Source: DASPUH01 sp964518505
GTDB taxonomy: Bacteria > Chloroflexota > Limnocylindria > Limnocylindrales > CSP1-4
NCBI GenBank assembly: GCA_964518505.1
Contig: CAZFGT010000002.1
Coordinates: forward strand, 1 to 64,000
DNA length: 64,000 nucleotides
Direction: 5' to 3'
Positions 51,625 through 59,817 of this stretch are shown here, in pieces. A program made the translations under genes and the position numbers. The notes under the pieces were generated by a model. The model worked only from the letters and a program-made list of their open reading frames with translations, was not told the DNA's origin and did not search any database. How positions within the stretch are numbered: the stretch's first letter is position 1; every line of letters starts with the position of its first letter.

Positions 51625-52245
51625 TCAGAACTTCAGCCGCATGATCTCGAACGCTTCGGCGTACCGCTCGCGGCACTGCGCCCCGCGCATGCGGGCGAAG
51701 GAGCGGATGATGTCGGGCTCGAAGTAGTAGCGGTCGAACTGGCTCTTGTAGCTCATGAGCGCCTTCACCTTCGTCTCCAGGTGGTCCTCATCGAGCGTGA
51801 GATACAGGTTCGGCTGGAAGTCGAGCGAGCTGCGCGGGGACTCGTAGGCCACGACGCTGACGTCGCGGAAGAGGCGAAGCGTCTCCTCGGCGGTGACCTC
51901 GTGGTCCTGGTGGACATCACGCAGCGAGGGGCAGAACACGAGATCTGGTTCGAGGCGGTCGCGGGCGGCGATGAGGATGCGCCGGATGTCCTCGCGCTTG
52001 TCGTGGAAGGTGCGCCGCGGAAGATCCTCCACGATCATCGACGCGCGGTCGATGCCCAGGACGCTCGCGGCAGCCTCGGCCTCCGCGACGATGTTCGCGT
52101 TGCGGGGATCTTCGAGGCAGGGCGACAGGATCAGGTAGTCGATTCGCGCCTGGCGGCTGAACCGCGCGATGGTCCCGCCACAGCCGAGCTCGACGTCGTC
52201 CGGGTGTGGACCCACGACGAGGAGGCGCCGAAAGTCGGTGTTCAC
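51625..52245 (-). CDS. PIG-L family de-N-acetylase (operon gene 4)
   Basis: The 206-residue protein has the zinc motif PHPDDVELGCGG (residues 13-24) that holds the catalytic Asp and His of PIG-L/MshB/BshB deacetylases, and a later PSLRDVHQDHEV that supplies the third metal His. It removes acetyl groups from N-acetylated sugars. It overlaps the HAD gene by ATGA, and the ATP-grasp gene follows after 1 nt. The C-terminus (YAEAFEIMRL) resembles PIG-L proteins found in sugar-modification clusters. Confidence 0.9.
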   Translation of the reverse strand: MNTDFRRLLVVGPHPDDVELGCGGTIARFSRQARIDYLILSPCLEDPRNANIVAEAEAAASVLGIDRASMIVEDLPRRTFHDKREDIRRILIAARDRLEPDLVFCPSLRDVHQDHEVTAEETLRLFRDVSVVAYESPRSSLDFQPNLYLTLDEDHLETKVKALMSYKSQFDRYYFEPDIIRSFARMRGAQCRERYAEAFEIMRLKF

Positions 52246-52859
52246 GTTCCCTCCGATCCCAGGATCGCCGGCAGCTCTCCGACGCTGTCGGCACGTCGGT
52301 CACCGACGACGCCCGGCCGGTCGCCCACCACTACGGTACGGCAGCCGAGGGCCCGGGCGGCGGCCATGTCGGCGGCTCGATCGGCGACCACGAGGGTCGA
52401 ACCGGCGCCGACGCCAAGCGCTGCCAGGCACCGCTCGATCTGGAGCCCCCGGTCCGAGGTGTCGTCACGGGTGACGATGAGGTCGAAGAACCGGCCGATG
52501 CCCAGGCGCTCGAGCGCCTCGACGGCTGGCCGGCGTCCCTGGAGCGTCACGAGGGCGACGCGCCGGTCGCCCACCCGCAGGCATTCGAGTGTGCGTACCA
52601 GATCCCCGTCATGGGCGAACGTGCGGGCGACGGCGAGCTCCACGTCGTCGACCAAGCCATAGGCACGCGTGCGTCGCCCCTCGTCCAGGGTCTCGAGGGA
52701 AGGCAGGAGCGGCTTGAGGGGGTCGTCCGTCTCGAGCGCCCGCTGGAGGCGTGCTCGTACGTCGGACCAGTCGATCCCGAACCGGACGAGCGTTCCGTCC
52801 AGGTCGAAGACCAGCAGGCGGACGTCGTCGCCGAAGGCAGCGTCAGGCGAGGTCGGCAT
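52242..52859 (-). CDS. HAD-family phosphatase (operon gene 3)
   Basis: A 205-residue haloacid dehalogenase hydrolase. Motif I is VFDLDGTLVRF, motif II Thr is in ALVTLQGRR, and motif IV reads VVADRAADMAAARALG. It lacks a large cap, so it acts on a small phosphate ester. The ATG at 52859 overlaps the glycosyltransferase gene by 17 nt. In the operon it could remove a phosphate from the glycosylated product, as a separate phosphatase does in mycothiol synthesis. Confidence 0.86.
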   Translation of the reverse strand: MPTSPDAAFGDDVRLLVFDLDGTLVRFGIDWSDVRARLQRALETDDPLKPLLPSLETLDEGRRTRAYGLVDDVELAVARTFAHDGDLVRTLECLRVGDRRVALVTLQGRRPAVEALERLGIGRFFDLIVTRDDTSDRGLQIERCLAALGVGAGSTLVVADRAADMAAARALGCRTVVVGDRPGVVGDRRADSVGELPAILGSEGT

Positions 52860-54225
52860 AGAACGCCACGAGGCGAGCGGACTCCGTTTCCCAGTTCCAG
52901 CGTGCGTGGGCCGCCGCCAGGCAGCGTGCCCGCAGGGCTGCGCCGTCCACTGCGGGCAACTCGAGGACGCTCCGGATGGCGGCGGCGACCGCGGCAGGAT
53001 CCGTCGGCTCGCACACGGCACCCAGGGGGCCGGCGGGATCATCCATGACGACGTGCCGCCGCTCCGGGATGTCGGAGGTGACGACAGGGACGCCCGCGGC
53101 GAGGCTTTCGAACAGCTTGTTCGGTGTGCTCAGGTAGCTGTTGAGGCCTTCACCGTAGGGCAGCACGGTCATGACGGCCACGTCCGCACCAGCCACCCAT
53201 GGCAGCAGGTCGGCCGGCGCGACGGCGGGCAGGTCGTGGATCCGCCCCTGAAGTGTGACTGACGCCAGGATCGGCTCGATGTACCACGAGCGATAGCCCA
53301 GGAACACGAGGTGGGCGCGTTCGAGGCCGGGCGCGAGCATCGCTTCGGCCGTCTGCTCCAGCCCCTGGTTCGACCGGAAGGCCCCATGACACAGCACGAC
53401 GGGGCTGTCGGACGGGATGCCGGTGGCTCCGCGGATGCGGTCCTCGGGCAGATCGGGCGGCGTCCAACGGGGCGGGCAGTTGCGGACGATGACGACGCGT
53501 CGCGGGGACAGCCGTCGCACGAGCTCACGTCCGACCGCATCGTTGATGGTGACGAGGCCGGCCGCCTGGCGGGCCATCCGTCGCTCCCAGCGGGCCATGA
53601 CCCAGCGCAGCCAGCGGGGCTGCTCCTGGATCCGCCGCAACTCCATGAAGATCTCGTGGCTGTCGTAGACATAGCGGCTGCCGTCCCTGGCGGCCGCGGC
53701 CCGTGCTGCCGGCAGGGCCTCCATGTCGTGCGCGTGATGGACGTCAGCGGGAGGGGCCGCGGCGACTGCCGCGCGGTCCCAGGCCAGGTGCTGAGAGCGC
53801 CAGCGGCGGATGTACTCGAGCCCCGGGACGCGGACCGGTCGCCCGAGCACCTTGTTGACGATGGCGACCCACGCGCCACGGACCGCCACCCAGGGCAGCG
53901 AGGCGAGCGCGAACCCGGCTGCCCTGACGGCCCTGGCCGGCTGGCGCGGCCGCGCCGTGAGGGATCGCTTGACCGACGCGAAGGACAACGGAAGGAGCCG
54001 CCAGGGGGCCACGATCATGGTCACCCACCACGTGGACGACGCCGGCCAGGCGACGCGGATCGTCGTCACATCGCCCGCGACGTCCGTGGATGGGCTGGGC
54101 TCGTCCGGGCTTCGCGTGACGCCCATGATCGTGACGCGGTGACCCGCGGCGGCCAGGGAGGCCGCCTCGCGGATGACGCGCGAGTCGAAGGTGACCGCGT
54201 TCTGGACGTACATCACGATGCGCAT
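52843..54225 (-). CDS. GT4-family glycosyltransferase (operon gene 2)
   Basis: The 460-residue enzyme is a GT-B glycosyltransferase of family 4. It starts MRIVMYVQNAVTFDSRVIREAASLAAAGHR and has the donor-binding C-terminal STPNKLFESLAAGVPVVTSD with the conserved Glu of the E-x7-E motif. The middle region (about 60-140) has hydrophobic stretches such as SFASVKRSLTARPRQ-adjacent VRAAGFALASLPWVAV that may touch the membrane. It follows wecB by 8 nt. The acceptor is unknown: surface glycan and small-molecule acceptors are both possible. Confidence 0.88.
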   Translation of the reverse strand: MRIVMYVQNAVTFDSRVIREAASLAAAGHRVTIMGVTRSPDEPSPSTDVAGDVTTIRVAWPASSTWWVTMIVAPWRLLPLSFASVKRSLTARPRQPARAVRAAGFALASLPWVAVRGAWVAIVNKVLGRPVRVPGLEYIRRWRSQHLAWDRAAVAAAPPADVHHAHDMEALPAARAAAARDGSRYVYDSHEIFMELRRIQEQPRWLRWVMARWERRMARQAAGLVTINDAVGRELVRRLSPRRVVIVRNCPPRWTPPDLPEDRIRGATGIPSDSPVVLCHGAFRSNQGLEQTAEAMLAPGLERAHLVFLGYRSWYIEPILASVTLQGRIHDLPAVAPADLLPWVAGADVAVMTVLPYGEGLNSYLSTPNKLFESLAAGVPVVTSDIPERRHVVMDDPAGPLGAVCEPTDPAAVAAAIRSVLELPAVDGAALRARCLAAAHARWNWETESARLVAFYADLA

Positions 54226-54233
54226 GGCCGGCC

Positions 54234-55382
54234 TCAGGCCGGGATGAGCGAGGCGAGGCTCTCGGTGATCGCCTCAGCGGCCCCGGCCGGGCGCAGGTCG
54301 AGCGAGGCGCTCCTCGTCCGGGCTATGGCCGTCGCATCCTCGATGGGGGCCAACCGGTCGAGCTCGCCGGCCGCCCGGGCCGCATCCAGTGACACGGCTA
54401 CGAGGCGCCCCCCCGAGTTGGCGACGGCCTCGTGCCACTCGGTCGATGGGCGGAGGACCAGGCAGGGCACGTTGAGCCAGGCGGCTTCCCGCGTCACCCC
54501 GCCTGAATCGGTCACCACCGCGGCCGCGTGGAGCTGCAGGGCCAGCGACGTCCGGTAGCCCTGCGGCTCGATGACCGTGACACCCGGGCCCATCGAGGCA
54601 CCCTCGCGTTCAAGCGCGGCGCGCGTCCCAGGATGAAGCGCCACGATCACCTGCCGGCCGGGCCGGGCGAGCCGTTCCAGGAGGCTCGTCCACGCCGCGA
54701 TCGCCGCCGGCTCGCGGTTCGACGCCCGATGGATGGTCACGAACACATAGCCCCCGGGGACCAGCTGCAGGCCGAGTCGGGCGCCGATCTCGCCGAGGAC
54801 AACCGCGTCCCTGATGGACGGCAGGACACTGGCCGCCAGGTCCTGCATCAGATCGCCGGTCAGGCTGACCCCGTCCACGATGCCCTCGGCCCGCAGGTTC
54901 TCGACGGCCGTCGGCGTGGGGGCGAAGAGCAGCTGGGCGAGGTGGTCGACGACGACGCGGTTGAGCTCCTCGGGGATGCGCCGGTCGAACGCGCGCAGGC
55001 CGGCCTCGACATGGGCCACGGGCAGGTCCAGCTTGGCCGCCGCCAGCGCCGCCGCCAGGGTCGAGTTCGTGTCCCCCACCACGACGACCGCGTCCGGCCG
55101 CTCGCGGACGAGGATGGGCTCGACGCCCACCAGCATCGCGGCGGTCTGCTCGGCGTGGGAGCCGCCCCCGGTGGCGAGTGAGTAGTCGGGCCGGGCCAGG
55201 CCGAGCTCTGAGAAGAAGCTGCCCGCCATGTTGTCGTCCCAATGCTGGCCCGTGTCCACGAAGACCTCGTCGACACGGCGGCGCAGCACTGGCTGGAGCG
55301 CCCCGATCTTGATCAGCTGGGGACGCGTCCCGATGACCGTGACGACCCGTACCCGGCGCGAACCGACGCCAGCCTTACTCAA
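54234..55382 (-). CDS. wecB: UDP-N-acetylglucosamine 2-epimerase (operon gene 1)
   Basis: The 382-residue enzyme interconverts UDP-GlcNAc and UDP-ManNAc. Family marks are TVIGTRPQLIKIGAL, VDTGQHWDDNMAGSFF, VVGDTNSTLAAA, HVEAGLRAFDRRIPEELNRV, TIHRASNRE and DSGGVTREAAWLNVPCLVLR. It may be the non-hydrolysing WecB type or the hydrolysing NeuC type. The start is a TTG at 55382 whose codon overlaps the stop of a nine-residue upstream ORF with a good ribosome site, so the gene is probably translated by coupling. It heads the five-gene operon. Confidence 0.92.
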   Translation of the reverse strand: MSKAGVGSRRVRVVTVIGTRPQLIKIGALQPVLRRRVDEVFVDTGQHWDDNMAGSFFSELGLARPDYSLATGGGSHAEQTAAMLVGVEPILVRERPDAVVVVGDTNSTLAAALAAAKLDLPVAHVEAGLRAFDRRIPEELNRVVVDHLAQLLFAPTPTAVENLRAEGIVDGVSLTGDLMQDLAASVLPSIRDAVVLGEIGARLGLQLVPGGYVFVTIHRASNREPAAIAAWTSLLERLARPGRQVIVALHPGTRAALEREGASMGPGVTVIEPQGYRTSLALQLHAAAVVTDSGGVTREAAWLNVPCLVLRPSTEWHEAVANSGGRLVAVSLDAARAAGELDRLAPIEDATAIARTRSASLDLRPAGAAEAITESLASLIPA

Positions 55383-55404
55383 GCACGTACCTGCTGGGGG
55401 TCAT
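55375..55404 (-). CDS. Nine-residue leader ORF coupled to wecB
   Basis: ATG at 55404 opens MTPSRYVLE and stops at TAA (55377-55375), which overlaps the wecB TTG at 55382-55380 by a few bases. GGAGG lies 6 nt before the ATG, while wecB itself has no ribosome site. Confidence 0.5.
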   Translation of the reverse strand: MTPSRYVLE

Positions 55405-55474
55405 CGGCGTCCTCCACGTCAACGGCTCTCGGTCGCGGCGGGACCCTGCGGAATCGCAGCCCATGACCGAAGAC

Positions 55475-55480
55475 ATAGTA
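55475..55480 (-). promoter_or_regulatory. -10 box TACTAT of the wecB operon
   Basis: On the reverse strand TACTAT lies about 70 nt before the leader ORF. No clear -35 element was found. Confidence 0.4.
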
Positions 55481-55529
55481 GCGTCGCCGGCGTCTCTGGC
55501 CGGTCTGGCAGGTCGCCTCCGGGCGGGCG

Positions 55530-55558
55530 TTGGACGCCCTGCAACACCCCTGTAAGCG
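55530..55558 (+). promoter_or_regulatory. Candidate promoter of the flavodoxin operon
   Basis: TTGGAC (55530-55535) and TAAGCG (55553-55558) are separated by 17 nt, followed by a leader of about 85 nt to the ATG at 55652. Confidence 0.4.
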
Positions 55559-55651
55559 TCGTGCGGCAGGCGTTCGGGACGTTCGGCACTTGGCAGAGGC
55601 TTGCCGCGGTCACAACCTCCAGCTGCATCAGCAGCAACGGGGAGACATGCC

Positions 55652-56206
55652 ATGTCCGTTCTCGTCGCCTATGCCAGCCGCCACGGAGCCACCCAGGGGA
55701 TCGCCGAGCGGATCGCTGACCGTCTCCGAGAGGACGGCCTCGCGGCCGCTGCTGTCGCCGCTCGCGACGTGGACGATGTAGCCCCCTACGACGCGGTCGT
55801 CGTGGGCAGTGCTGCCTACATGTTCCACTGGCTGGCCGACGCCAACAGCTTCGTGCAGCGCAATCGACACGAGCTCGCGGCGCGACCGCTCTGGCTCTTC
55901 AGCAGCGGGCCGCTGGGGACGGACCCGGTCGACGCCAAGGGACGCGACCAGCTCGTTGCGGCTGAGCCCAAGGAGTTTCCCAAGCTGAAGGAGACGCTGC
56001 ATCCGCGTGGTGCGAAGGTCTTCTTCGGCGCGTTCGACGTGCAGGCACCGCCCATCGGCCTTGCCGAGCGCCTCACCCGACACCTGCCTGCCGCCGCGAA
56101 GGACGCGATGCCGGCCGGCGACTTCCGCGATTGGGCCGCCATCGACGCGTGGGCTGACGGCATCGCCGCGGCGCTCACGCCGGCCGCTGTCGCGACCCCC
56201 GCCTGA
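55652..56206 (+). CDS. Flavodoxin-domain protein (HemG-like)
   Basis: A 184-residue flavodoxin. The FMN phosphate loop is MSVLVAYASRHGATQGIAERIA (residues 5-16), with VVGSAAYMFHW and LFSSGPLG as the other ligand loops. This pattern fits menaquinone-dependent protoporphyrinogen oxidase HemG and related flavodoxins; the length is close to HemG. The ATG has GGGGAG 7 nt upstream. A lipoprotein gene follows after 18 nt. A heme role is possible but no other heme gene is present. Confidence 0.84.
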   Translation: MSVLVAYASRHGATQGIAERIADRLREDGLAAAAVAARDVDDVAPYDAVVVGSAAYMFHWLADANSFVQRNRHELAARPLWLFSSGPLGTDPVDAKGRDQLVAAEPKEFPKLKETLHPRGAKVFFGAFDVQAPPIGLAERLTRHLPAAAKDAMPAGDFRDWAAIDAWADGIAAALTPAAVATPA

Positions 56207-56224
56207 CGCTCGAGGAGTTTCGCG

Positions 56225-56749
56225 ATGTCAAGGATCCCCCGGCTGGCGACGCTCATGCTTACGGTCCTGGTGGTCGGGGCCTGCGCGGGCGCCGCCACCA
56301 CCCCCGCAGGCACGGCACCCTCGGCCGTACCGACGGTGGCGGCCACCCCGACGCCGGCGGCGAGTCCAACGCCCGATCTCTCGCCGCTCGTCGTCACGTA
56401 CACGACCATCGCTGCCGGCGGCGCCGCAGCGGTCCGGCAGTGTGACCGCGAGAAGGCCGGGGCCAACGGGACGCTGGCGGACGCCAAGGCCATCGCCCAA
56501 GCGTGCCGAGACGGCTACGTCCAGTACATCGCGGCCATGAAAGCGGTCGCCTGGGGACCGGCCCAGTCCCAGGCGGACGCGGTGGTCACCGCCGCGGAGG
56601 CGTGCGACGCGATCGTCCTGCTGATGGTCAACGCCGCGGACGGAACCACGTTCAGGGCGGCCTACGCACGCCTCCCGGGCGCGGAGGACCGCCTGCTGCT
56701 GATGGCTGACGCGCTGCGCAAGGCGCTCGGGATGCCGCCGGCAGCCTGA
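56225..56749 (+). CDS. Small lipoprotein of unknown function
   Basis: The 174-residue protein has a lipoprotein signal (residues 1-20, lipobox VVGAC), a Thr/Pro/Ala-rich spacer to about 52, and a helical external domain with two Cys (VRQCDREK and QACRDGY) plus another in EACDAIVL. It is not recognised. The ATG has GAGGAG 7 nt upstream. It is likely co-transcribed with the flavodoxin gene 18 nt before it. Confidence 0.75.
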   Translation: MSRIPRLATLMLTVLVVGACAGAATTPAGTAPSAVPTVAATPTPAASPTPDLSPLVVTYTTIAAGGAAAVRQCDREKAGANGTLADAKAIAQACRDGYVQYIAAMKAVAWGPAQSQADAVVTAAEACDAIVLLMVNAADGTTFRAAYARLPGAEDRLLLMADALRKALGMPPAA

Positions 56750-56952
56750 CGCCCCGGCTAGATCCAGGGTCTCGATCTCCTGGGGACCGATCAGCGGGCG
56801 TCACGATTCGGCTGGATCGCCTCCGTTGGCGTGCGGAGCGAGGCGCCCGAAGAACTGATCGTCTGAGCAGGCCCACCCTCCCTGGCGCCCCCCGGACGCC
56901 AGAGAGGGATACTGCGCTCGACCGACGGCACGAGGCGATGAGGAGTCAGGCC

Positions 56953-57219
56953 ATGGCACCAGACCAGAGGGGCGCGTGGACGGAGCAGTTCCGGATCGAC
57001 GGCGATCGCCTGCTGACCGAGGTCAAGCGCTTGATCGCCGAGGGCAATGTGCGGCGGATCAGCATCCGGCAGGGCGACCACACGGTGGCCGAGTTCCCCT
57101 TGACGGTCGGTGTCGCGGGGGCGGTCCTGGCCCCCTGGCTCGCCGCGATCGGGGCCATCGCTGCCCTGGTCACCGACTGCAGCATCGTCGTCGAGCGCAT
57201 CGAGCCTCCGGCACCTTGA
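56953..57219 (+). CDS. DUF4342 protein
   Basis: An 88-residue protein that matches DUF4342: FRIDGDRLLTEVKRLIAEGNVRRISI, then the hydrophobic PLTVGVAGAVLAPWLAAIGAIAALVTDCSIVVER, which the family carries almost unchanged. The hydrophobic part could be a membrane helix. The start at the ATG at 56953 is supported by GAGGAG 7 nt upstream; another ATG lies 15 nt before it. The function is unknown. It heads a five-gene operon. Confidence 0.87.
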   Translation: MAPDQRGAWTEQFRIDGDRLLTEVKRLIAEGNVRRISIRQGDHTVAEFPLTVGVAGAVLAPWLAAIGAIAALVTDCSIVVERIEPPAP

Positions 57220-57554
57220 CCCGCCCCGACCGCGGCCCGGCGGAAGGGCCCACGCCGGCCGTCGAGACGGTCGACCGTCCGGACCAGCGCCGTTACGAGC
57301 TGACGGTTGATGGCGCCCTCGCGGGCTGGGTCACGTATCGCCTGTCCGAGCGACGGATCACCTTCATCCACACGCAGGTGCAGCCACCCTATGAGGGGCG
57401 AGGCCTGGGGCAGCGCCTGGCACGAGACGTGCTCGACGACGCGCGGGCTCGAGGGCTGCGCGTGCGGCCGCTCTGCCCGTACATCGCCAGCTACATCCGC
57501 GCGCATCCCGCGTACCAGGACCTCGTCACAGGCTCGGAGGTGAACGATGGCTGA
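57216..57554 (+). CDS. GNAT-like N-acetyltransferase (YjdJ type)
   Basis: The 112-residue protein fits the short GNAT-like family that includes YjdJ: YELTVDGALAGWVTYRLSERRITFIHTQVQPPYEGRGLGQRLA in order, with the acetyl-CoA loop YEGRGLGQRL, and the end PYIASYIRAHPAYQDLV. The start is a TTG that overlaps the DUF4342 stop as TTGA; no other start is available before the domain. It overlaps the UBP gene by 8 nt. Confidence 0.85.
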   Translation: MTRPDRGPAEGPTPAVETVDRPDQRRYELTVDGALAGWVTYRLSERRITFIHTQVQPPYEGRGLGQRLARDVLDDARARGLRVRPLCPYIASYIRAHPAYQDLVTGSEVNDG

Positions 57555-57894
57555 CGGCTACGACATCGACCCCAAGGTCCCGCCGAGCGGTCCCGGGTGC
57601 GTCGAATGCCTGGCCAGCGGCGGCTGGTGGTTCCACTTGCGCCGCTGCGCCCACTGTGGCCACGTCGGCTGCTGCGACTCGTCGCCGTCGCAGCACGCCA
57701 GCCGCCACGCCGCGGCCCAGGGGCACGCCGTGGTGCAGAGCTACGAACCCGGCGAGGACTGGTTCTGGGACTACGTGAAGGAGGAAGACTTCGACGGCCC
57801 CCTGCTGGCGCCGCCGCGGCATCACCCCCAGGACCAACCCGTGCCGGGCCCGGCCGGTCGCGTGCCGGACGACTGGGAACAGCGGCTGAACTGA
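57547..57894 (+). CDS. UBP-type zinc finger protein
   Basis: A 115-residue protein with a UBP/ZnF zinc finger: CVECLASGGWWFHLRRCAHCGHVGCCDSSPSQHASRH, with Cys and His pairs that bind zinc, and the usual distal HAVVQSYEPGEDWFWDY. In eukaryotes this module binds the free C-terminus of ubiquitin; bacterial stand-alone forms are known but not understood. The ATG overlaps the GNAT stop region and has GGAGGT upstream. It is the third gene of the operon. Confidence 0.9.
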   Translation: MADGYDIDPKVPPSGPGCVECLASGGWWFHLRRCAHCGHVGCCDSSPSQHASRHAAAQGHAVVQSYEPGEDWFWDYVKEEDFDGPLLAPPRHHPQDQPVPGPAGRVPDDWEQRLN

Positions 57895-57895
57895 G

Positions 57896-58402
57896 ATGAC
57901 GATCGAGGCCCAGATCCCGGAGCCGCCGGCAGGTCATCCCTACGCGGCCACCCTCGAGCTCGAGCGGCGCGGCTGGTATGAGCTGGCCGCCCTCGTCCGA
58001 TCCCTCACGCCGCAGGAGTGCGTGGAGCCCGGCTACCAGCGCGACCCGGACTGGACGGTGCGCGATGTCGTGGCCCACATCGGCACGTGGCTCGCGGAGG
58101 CGCAGGTGCAGTTCGAACGGCTCGCCGTCGGGACGTACGAAGGTCACGATATCGACGTCGACGCCATGAACGCCGTCTTCCTGGCCGCCATGGCCGACCA
58201 GCCGTGGGATGTCGCCTGGGTCCAGGCCAATGCCGCGCGCACGATGATGGTCACGACCTGGCACGGCCTGACCGACCCGTCCGCGGAGGCGGCCTGGTGG
58301 ATCCGCAAGTCGGGCGGCGACCACTACGCAGAACACCTCGGCCGCCTGCGGGAATGGGTGGCCGAGCTCATCGCGCGCCGGCCGGCGCCGCCCGGCCGAT
58401 GA
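57896..58402 (+). CDS. DinB/maleylpyruvate isomerase N-terminal domain protein
   Basis: The 168-residue protein matches the MDMPI N-terminal type of the DinB superfamily: WTVRDVVAHIGTWLAEAQVQFERL, with the first metal His in VVAHIG, and a later YAEHLGRLREWV containing another His. Relatives use mycothiol or bacillithiol as a cosubstrate. It begins 1 nt after the UBP gene and overlaps the DUF5996 gene by ATGA. Its substrate is unknown. Confidence 0.82.
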   Translation: MTIEAQIPEPPAGHPYAATLELERRGWYELAALVRSLTPQECVEPGYQRDPDWTVRDVVAHIGTWLAEAQVQFERLAVGTYEGHDIDVDAMNAVFLAAMADQPWDVAWVQANAARTMMVTTWHGLTDPSAEAAWWIRKSGGDHYAEHLGRLREWVAELIARRPAPPGR

Positions 58403-59439
58403 ACAGCCACGCCCACCCCGACGCGCTGGATGCCTGGCCCGCGCTTCCGTGGCGGGAATGGGAGCCCACGATGTCCACGCTGCACATGTGGGTCCAGGTC
58501 GTGGGCAAGGTGCGGATGGCACTGGCCCCGCCGCTCAACCACTGGTGGCATGTCCCGCTGTACGTGACCGCCCGGGGCCTGACGACCTCGCCGATCCCGT
58601 ATGAGGCCCGCCTGTTCCAGGTCGACTTCGACTTCCTTGACCATCGCGTGCTGGTCGCGGATAGCCTCGGCGGCGCCTTCACACTGGCGCTCGAGCCCAA
58701 GTCGGTGGCCCGCTTCTACCGCGAGTTCATGGCCGGGCTGCAGGGCCTGGGCATCGACGTGCGCATCTCCACCAGGCCGGTCGAGGTCTCCGATGCCACG
58801 CCATTCGAGGAGGACGAGCGACACGCGGCCTACGATCCCGGGCACGCGGAGGCCTTCTGGCGAGGGCTCCTCCAGGCCGACCGCGTCATCAAGGTCTTCC
58901 AGAGCGGGTTCGTGGGCAAGGCCAGCCCCGTGCAGTTCTTCTGGGGCAGCTTCGACCTGGCCGCCTCTCGCTACTCGGGACGGCCGGCACCGCTCCATGG
59001 CGGCGGCGCCCCCAATTGCGGGACCTGGGTCATGCAGGAGGCCTACTCGCGTGAGGAGCACAGCGTCGGTTGGTGGCCCGCCAGCCGCCCACCCGGGCCG
59101 GCGTTCTACGCCTACGTCTACCCCGAGCCGGACGGCCTCACGGCGGCCCCGCTGAGCCCGGCTGGAGCGTCATTCGACGCCCAGCTGGCGGAGTTCATCC
59201 TTCCCTACGACGTGGTCCGGCAGGCGGCCGATCCGGACGCCGCGGCCCAGGCGTTCTTCCAGTCGACCTATGAGGCGGGCGCCGACCTCGCGGACTGGGA
59301 CCGCGCCCTCCTGGAGCCCCGTGTCCCGCCCGACCGACCACCGACCCGGCCCTGGTCCACGCTGCCGACAAGGGGCGATGCCCCGGCCCGGGCCACCCAC
59401 CGCCATCTGTCACGTCAGCGCGCCCAAGAGCCGCGCTGA
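58399..59439 (+). CDS. DUF5996 family protein
   Basis: The 346-residue protein matches DUF5996: LPWREWEPTMSTLHMWVQVVGKVRMALAP, the core HVPLYVTARGLTTSPIPY, RFYREFMAGLQGLGIDVRI, and FQSGFVGKASPVQFFWGSFDLAASRYSGR with conserved aromatic residues. The function is not known. It is the last gene of the operon starting at 56953 and is translationally coupled to the MDMPI gene. The final 40 residues are Pro/Arg-rich and unlike the family. Confidence 0.85.
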   Translation: MNSHAHPDALDAWPALPWREWEPTMSTLHMWVQVVGKVRMALAPPLNHWWHVPLYVTARGLTTSPIPYEARLFQVDFDFLDHRVLVADSLGGAFTLALEPKSVARFYREFMAGLQGLGIDVRISTRPVEVSDATPFEEDERHAAYDPGHAEAFWRGLLQADRVIKVFQSGFVGKASPVQFFWGSFDLAASRYSGRPAPLHGGGAPNCGTWVMQEAYSREEHSVGWWPASRPPGPAFYAYVYPEPDGLTAAPLSPAGASFDAQLAEFILPYDVVRQAADPDAAAQAFFQSTYEAGADLADWDRALLEPRVPPDRPPTRPWSTLPTRGDAPARATHRHLSRQRAQEPR

Positions 59440-59469
59440 CAGCCCGGCCGGCTTGATCGACGGCGGGTG

Positions 59470-59475
59470 TACCGT
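59470..59475 (+). promoter_or_regulatory. -10 box TACCGT, leaderless type
   Basis: TACCGT ends 6 nt before the ATG at 59482. Confidence 0.6.
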
Positions 59476-59481
59476 GACGCC

Positions 59482-59712
59482 ATGAGCGTGCGCACCCGCT
59501 GGTGGGAGTGGCTGATCCCGGTCGCGTGGCTGGCCGCAGTCGGGCTCTGCCTGGTGGCCGGCCTGACCTGGCTGGCCGTGGTCGTGCTCCTGGCCCCGGG
59601 GGTCCTCTTCGTGCTCGCACTGCTTGGCCTGCGCGTCTACTGGCAGCGCCACCCGGAACACCGCCGCATCGGCGACTGGTTCACCGAGGAGCACCACATC
59701 CGCCACTGGTGA
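59482..59712 (+). CDS. Small membrane protein, 76 residues
   Basis: The protein has two hydrophobic helices (about residues 9-30 and 31-52) and a short His-rich cytoplasmic or external tail (RHPEHRRIGDWFTEEHHIRHW). I do not recognise the family. A clear leaderless promoter and lack of overlap with other coding sequences support it as a real gene. It lies 42 nt after the DUF5996 stop. Confidence 0.65.
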   Translation: MSVRTRWWEWLIPVAWLAAVGLCLVAGLTWLAVVVLLAPGVLFVLALLGLRVYWQRHPEHRRIGDWFTEEHHIRHW

Positions 59713-59817
59713 TGGCGTTGCCGTCCGTCGCATGTGAGGGTCGGGAGTCGCGCGTGGCAGTCGCCGTCAGTTCGAGTGAGGCGGCCGGATCCCGGGCGCG
59801 CTGAGCCGCGCCACCGG

